From Rhyacichthys aspro (lineage: Eukaryota; Chordata; Actinopteri; Gobiiformes; Rhyacichthyidae), in the NCBI GenBank assembly GCA_036850595.1, contig CM072159.1:32136371-32200370 (forward strand): 64,000 bases of DNA, in the 5' to 3' direction. The position numbers were made by a program, and so were the translations under genes. How positions within the stretch are numbered: the first letter of the stretch is position 1; each line of letters opens with the position of its first letter. The notes beneath the pieces were generated by a model. It ran no database searches. It worked only from the letters and a program-made list of their open reading frames with translations, and was not told where the DNA came from. Shown piece by piece: positions 59,001 through 64,000 of the stretch.

Positions 59001-62000
59001 TCAGCGTCAGGACGACAATTATCTCCTCCTCGTTAAACATTACGTGATTGAATTGACAGTATTTATCTGTGTTTTACGTTGTCTCCCTTTTCTCTGTTGA
59101 TGCTTTTCTTTTTTCAGCTGTTTCTCTGTTAAAAGACATATTCAGCTGAAAATACACTTTATCTGCAGCTATTAAACTTCCTGGAACGTCATGTGACAAG
59201 TGTCGACCAATGGGAGCGCTCCTTTTTCGTCCAAGGTTTTCTGTTCCTGAATAGAGGTTCTCATCTATTACAATCCCTTAAATAAACAGTAGATGGATCA
59301 TAAAGACTGTTAAATGATTGATTTTATACTAAACTATTTAGGTTTAAACCATTTCACAACTAGAGGTACAGTCTGTTTAATGTCAGGTATCAGATACATG
59401 TAGTTGACCTCTGTGTTGAATTTATTTTCTCAGATAACAGTAAAACTGTTGCCGTCCCAGGAACGAGGCTAATTAAAACACACTCAAGTGAGAAACTATA
59501 AGAAACCTGCAGAACTGTGGAAGCGTGGAAAGTGTGGCTCTTCCTCCGACTGACTCACCGTTTAGTTTAAAAACTCTGAATCGTTTTGGACGAAGGCTCG
59601 AGTTCCTTTCCACAAATAAAGAACATCTCCCTCTTCTTGTCGGTGCTTATTGAGACTAATGGTCGCGTTGACACAGGGGAGAAGTTGGAGCTGAAATAGA
59701 TTACAGCTTTTAAAAGCCAGGGAAGTTCTGCTGTGATAGATTACAGCTATACAGTGCATTATTGTCATAGTTATTTATTCCCTTCTGCTGTTGCTATAGA
59801 CAACCGAGATGCATCCCTTTTTTATAATTCAGCCGAAGAACGACGCCTTAATAGCTCAGTGTGAATGACTCAGAGCAAAGGGACGTGTTGGAGGTAATGC
59901 ACTGAATTGAAATAGGCTGATATAGTCTTAATTATGCAGCAGGAAACTTATTCTGTGCCCAAGGTTGTTAAACTTTTTCTCTGCGGGGCCTCCACACTGA
60001 GTAAATCCAGTCCTTTTGTCAAGACAAGGCTCATTAAGACAAATCGCTGATTCGAGATTTTATTTTAATGCAAAGACACAAAGGGATTATGCGTCTGTGG
60101 CTTAAAGCACTTGTTTTACTTTTTGCTTGATCTTAAAATAATAAAGTATTGTATATTGCCTCTATATTTGTTTGTTTTACTGATCATCTAGGGCTTTAGA
60201 GATTAGTAGAAGGAGTTTGAATAATTTATTCAATCTGAGAAGTGGATACCTTTTTCAGAATATCATAAACAGATGAGTTTTGTGGTTTCATTTTTTTCTC
60301 TAAGATCAAAGCAATACCTTCAAATATAAAGCCTCAAAATGATTCAAATTGACCCAAAGTGCTTTTCGATGGTTCCCTGACATTAAAAAGGAAACAATAA
60401 CTTAACTTTCATAATCATTACTGAATCAATAATGTGTCAATCCAGTGACGTGTAGTATTTTGTATAAATGCTGTAGTACTAACCACAACAGTGAATAAGA
60501 TGGAATATAATAATATCACAAACTACTGCTCAAACATGTTCTCTGAAGACTGGAGGAAAGCAAACTGTGCATTTCATTAACATTAAGTTACATTTAGTTC
60601 TTTCTTCCAGTTAAAATGAACTAATGACAAGTCCAAACCCATTTGAGAATCCACATCTTTTGTAGAAGATAAAAGACAGAAATGTAATTCATAAATAACA
60701 CCGGACGCTATTATTTTACTGAAAGGACTGAATGCTTTTAATGAGCTCATTTTCGAATCACATCCATTACCTCTTCATTCATTTTGTCCTAAATCCCAGT
60801 CCGAACACCAGAACATGTTGTTCTCTGAACGGAGCGCCGCTTTGGTCTTTTCTCCTTCTGCCATTTACAATTCCACAAAGACTCAAAACGTTGCACATCC
60901 TGCTTTCTATTCACTTCAGGCCTTACCCTTGGCCTGATTTAATACTGTGGTGTTGATATGTGCTGTATGTCTGCTTTCGGAGCCGTGAAGGGTTTCTACC
61001 TCTCAGGAATACTAAAGGCCGTCTTTACACAAGTGACTCTATAGGGTCCAGACATGTTTACAACTGCTTTTAAAAACCCAACAGATCCAGCTCAGGATCC
61101 TACATCACGACAAAACTGAGGCTGAGCATTAAAAGTATCTCCTGCAACAATCTTAAAGCAAATACAGAATGGATCATGGGATCTGTCACTGATGAGAAAG
61201 ATTAGTGATGCACAACACATGACTGAACGTCTTAATAATCAATAATCACTTAACCATTAACCACCTGCAGGACGTCAGCTGATGTTTACCTTTTATTACA
61301 ATTAATGCACAAAAACAGGTTATTAGGAGTCAAACATGAATCATTAATATATATAAGTCAAACTAAAGCTTTTTTAAATTTATTATTAAGCAATTCCTTA
61401 ATTTATTTTTAATTTAAAGCTTGTTCACGAAGATACAACGGTCTTCTTTTTACGCTTCACCTGACGCTACAAAAGCAGTTCTACTACACTTTATCAGCCT
61501 TTTCTTGTTTGCCTTTAGGAGTTTCTTTTAGTTTAATTCACTTTATCAGCTTCACTGCAGCCTTTATTATAAACTAAGAAACGTTAGATGTTCCAAAAGC
61601 GAAAAATAGACGCTCGAGACGCTCCGCCTTAATTTAGCAAATGGCACTTTCTCCTTTTTATGAGTCTGCTTCAGGAGCAGGTCTGCCACTTTTCCAAACT
61701 AACTGCTGCTACCTTTACCTGTTTTAGTTTAGATCAGCTGCACAGTACAGTAAACTTATCATGTTAATGTTTATGATGTTAAACAGACGCTGATTTAAGG
61801 AGGAGCTACAGTTACAGCTACAGAAACCACAGACTCAGGTCAGAACAGACTAAACTCTAAGTGTTGAGACACAGGTGAGGTTTACCTGCAGACCTAAATT
61901 TCACAACTCGAAAGACTATCAGACTAGCAACAATTTGAATTTCTCAATCTGCATCTAAACGTTCTGGGTGTGACTGAAGCCAGCTTAATTTAAAGAAAGA

Positions 62001-63610
62001 GTTGCATTACACCCTCTCTTTAAACTTATGTACACTCAAATACATGGGAAAGAACAACAGTATTATACAATGATTAACAACCACAGGTGACATCTCGAGC
62101 TATATTTCTTGTTCAGTTTTCTTTAATCACCTGTTTTCTAAAACCAGGGCTTTCTCTGGGGCTGCTCTTTATAATAATCTATTATCAGTTTGAATATAAA
62201 CTATCCAACACTCTTGTCGGTGCATAGAGCCACAACCAGATGGAAAAACTTTTAATTCCAGGCAAAGTGCCCCCAACAGCAGGAATACAGACTCTGACAT
62301 GGGCACAAACCTGCTCCATTTAGTTCACACCAAAACAGAAAACAATCCATTTAGTTTGGTCCATTATCAAAAAGCCTCAGTTCACTGAGTGTTCACAGCT
62401 GCATTTTAATCTGCACTAAACACAAAAACATGCCTTTTTTAAGAAACACACTGATGGTGCTGTTGCCCAAATGCTAATCAGGCATTTTAAACAGACTGTA
62501 CCGGATTTTTTTTCCTGTAGTTAAGAAAATTGGTTTAAACCCAAATAGTTTAATTAAAGGAGCGCTCCCATTGGTCGACACTTGTCACATGACGTTCCAG
62601 GAAGTTTAATAGCTGCAGATAAAGTGTATTTTCAGCTGAATATGTCTTTTAACAGAGAAACAGCTGAAAAAAGAAAAGCATCAACAGAGAAAAGGGAGTC
62701 AACGTAAAACACAGATAAATACTGTCAATTCAATCACGTAATGTTTAACGAGGAGGAGATAATTGTCGTCCTGACGCTGAAGTCACAGCTAAGCTAACGC
62801 TAAACTCTAAACTTCAGTTTGGTTTCAGTTTTCAGAAATTGTTCTGGTTTTATTTTTTTAATAAAAGAGAAGCAGGAGAGGTTCCTAGGCTGATTTTGGA
62901 GGAGAGTGGAGTCTGAGACAGGGACAAGAAAAGAAAATCAGGGAGAGGAGCTTTAAGACTAAGTCAGTGCTTTACATTTTCCCTTTTCTGCACCGAGGTT
63001 TGTTTGGCAGCGTTCACACTTTTCAAATAGTCTCTGGAACAGCACCAGAGTGGATTTAAACTGCACCAAACACCACAAATGTTAACACACCCTAAAACTG
63101 GCACAACACCGGCCACTGTCTACTCTCCATTTAACTGTTGACGTGGGCCTGCTCTCCATTTTGTGTTTTGTTGATGCTTTATGAATTCCAGCCATTAGCA
63201 TCACTAGCTATCTATAACTTTTATAACTTTTATTACTCTGTGACTGCCACATTTCATTCTTACATAGCTCTGTTTCCTTTTCCAAATGTGCTCATCACTT
63301 TTTCCACATCCTCAAAGGTCAAAGGCACAGTTTATCTGTCCAGTACACTTTCATCGTCTTCTGTTTAAGTCCTGTAAGTAGCTAAAAGTTAAAAGCTGCT
63401 TTTCTTCTGAGTCATTCGTCCTGTGAATGTCTCTCCATTAAACAAACAAGACTAGGCTGCACTTTAAAACGGGTTCAACAGATTCCAAAGATGGAGATGT
63501 AAACACGTACGAACCAGTTTGGCCACGTAGCTGACGACGAGCGAGTCGATCTTCTTCTTCCCGAGTCGAGGCAGGTGTCTGTTGAGATGATCTCGGAGCT
63601 TGTCGACCGT
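50030..63610 (-). CDS. gsap: gsap, gamma-secretase activating protein (3' part only; 5' exons beyond the right edge)
   Basis: Exons in transcript order: 63610-63515, 57815-57745, 57626-57532, 56412-56293, 53822-53761, 52200-52096, 50849-50753, 50121-50030 (stop TGA at 50032-50030). They total 245 residues plus stop and all seven junctions are in frame. Recognisable stretches are KKKIDSLVVSYVAKL, LIRHMLESVWLKYKLGP, FHFMFRILEASAGLCLPLPP joined to GFNTLLAVLAVRCLPHHTFL, then QLTETFVSRL, YHMWDHPVTSASISRDYV and FRPEFLPLTYLAQML. GSAP (PION) binds gamma-secretase and the APP C-terminal fragment, and in mammals a roughly 16-kDa C-terminal product carries the activity; this window appears to contain that whole region. 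The assignment rests on sequence resemblance recalled for the family and on gene order next to ccdc146, in the same convergent orientation as in human. The donor of the 63610-63515 exon is uncertain: gttcgt at 63514 keeps the frame, while the stronger gtacgt at 63510 would need an unseen exon in the 5.7-kb intron. Confidence 0.88.
52996..53301 (+). mobile_element. Family A fragment in a gsap intron
   Basis: It runs from ACCAGACCAATTTTTCCTCC to GTACAGTCTGTTTAAGG. The left end and the CCAAT block are deleted. Confidence 0.75.
54014..54104 (+). mobile_element. Diverged family A 5' fragment
   Basis: ATTAAAGCTCCAGTACC...TTCTTTTATTTAAAAAAAAA...TGGACCAATTTTTCACC matches the left 100 bp of family A with many differences. 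Confidence 0.5.
55545..56096 (+). mobile_element. Diverged family A element
   Basis: It follows the family A order of blocks, from TTAAAGCTCCAGAAAATGA to an AATAAACTATTGGTG end, with many substitutions. However, the block AGTGTCGACCAATGGGAGCG plus CTCCTTTTT (55938-55966) is identical to the other copies. Confidence 0.7.
56569..57453 (-). mobile_element. Tc1/mariner element, second family (Tc1-b), internally deleted
   Basis: Long inverted ends are visible: TTCCTGATTTATTTATTTAT with CAAACAAATTTAAATATT on the left, and the inverted equivalent ending AAATCAGGAACCA on the right. Between them, the minus strand encodes broken Tc1-type transposase N-terminal sequence (about 57180-56900) with stops and frameshifts, and the catalytic part is deleted. 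It lies in a gsap intron. Confidence 0.75.
58831..59380 (+). mobile_element. Family A element, near-complete copy
   Basis: It runs from TTAAGCTCCACTTTTCTTG to GGTACAGTCTGTTTAA and contains every block of the copy at 33698, with small deletions. It lies in the 5.7-kb gsap intron. Confidence 0.8.
59381..62486. other. gsap intron, no exon confirmed
   Basis: I looked for an extra gsap exon on the minus strand and found none that I could support. The sequence is AT-rich with no classified repeat. Confidence 0.4.
62487..62956 (-). mobile_element. Family A element, inverted copy
   Basis: It starts TTAAACAGACTGTACCGG and ends GGAGAGGAGCTTTAA, with the CCAAT block and the TCACGTAATGTTTAACGAGG block in between. 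The segment around the AATAGAGGTTCTC motif is deleted. Confidence 0.8.
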
Positions 63611-63939
63611 CTACAATACAGAAAAAGTGCACCGTCGTTATTTTCTGTGTGACTTTCTGTGTGTATCTCGTAGGCATTTCTTTGCAGTGCACTCAGCAGG
63701 GTGAACCCGAGTTCAAACTTCACTTTTCCTTCGACTAAAAGTGTCCCAAAATTAGTAAAGAAGGAGGAGGAGGAAGTAAAGGGGAGAACCTGTGGATGTA
63801 AGAAGAAGAGAGAAGGTCTAGAAACAGAGCAAACGTGTTAGAAAGACTGGGTGAGATGTGCGTAGGAGGAAAAAGACTAAATGAAAAGGATAGAAAGAGT
63901 TGACTGAGTTACAGAGCTGTGAACAGACGTTTGATTTCT

Positions 63940-64000
63940 TATCTGTCACATTTAAATAGTTCAGATTAAACAAATTTAAATGTTAGAGATGACTCAAGTA
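63940..64000 (+). mobile_element. Start of another Tc1-b terminal repeat, cut by the window edge
   Basis: ATTAAACAAATTTAAATGTT followed by AGAGATGACTCAAGTA matches the left inverted end of the element at 56569. The rest is outside the window. Confidence 0.6.

Noticed and set aside
1..64000. tRNA, rRNA or CRISPR-like arrays
   Set aside because: The only tRNA-like boxes belong to the SINE at 2460-2632. The tandem arrays are head-to-tail minisatellites without unique spacers.

Overview
This is vertebrate nuclear DNA and almost certainly a teleost fish. The genes are split into many small exons with GT-AG introns, codon use is mixed, and about half of the non-coding sequence that I can classify is made of fish-type Tc1/mariner, hAT, MITE-like, SINE and LINE debris. 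No prokaryotic, plasmid or CRISPR structure is present.

Three protein-coding genes account for all convincing coding sequence. (1) ccdc146, plus strand, 3891-45554: I could join 22 coding exons in frame into a 959-residue coiled-coil protein, close to the roughly 955 residues of the mammalian protein. A near-perfect RFX X-box (3562-3575) lies just upstream, as expected for a centriole/axoneme gene. (2) fgl2 (fibroleukin), minus strand, 14088-6184: five exons, 501 residues, nested antisense inside the first coding intron of ccdc146. The same nesting exists at the human FGL2/CCDC146 locus. (3) gsap (gamma-secretase activating protein), minus strand, with its 3' end at 50030 and the gene running off the right edge: eight C-terminal exons (about 245 residues) cover the region equivalent to the active C-terminal fragment. 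The order ccdc146(+) / fgl2(-) / gsap(-) matches human 7q11.23, so this is an old syntenic block.

Layout: 1-3560 is flank, with a Tc1-derived remnant carrying a very large 21-bp tandem array and a tRNA-derived SINE. 3562-4079 holds the ccdc146 promoter and first coding exon. 4080-17254 is the large intron hosting fgl2. 17255-45554 is the rest of ccdc146, with a 10.6-kb repeat-rich intron at 29521-40163. 45555-50029 is the convergent intergenic interval, holding a Tc1 element with recognisable inverted ends and a 41-bp tandem array. 50030-64000 is the 3' part of gsap, with introns full of repeats.

The most notable non-genic structure is one decayed Tc1 family present at three loci. It carries two different internal minisatellites (21 bp and 41 bp) that have expanded independently in different copies. 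A second structure is a MITE-like family (called family A here) with about nine copies or fragments, TTAA-bounded ends and a 28-bp internal block that stays identical even in an otherwise diverged copy. I saw no evidence for a wholly new biological system. The strongest leads are these repeats and a few splice-site oddities.
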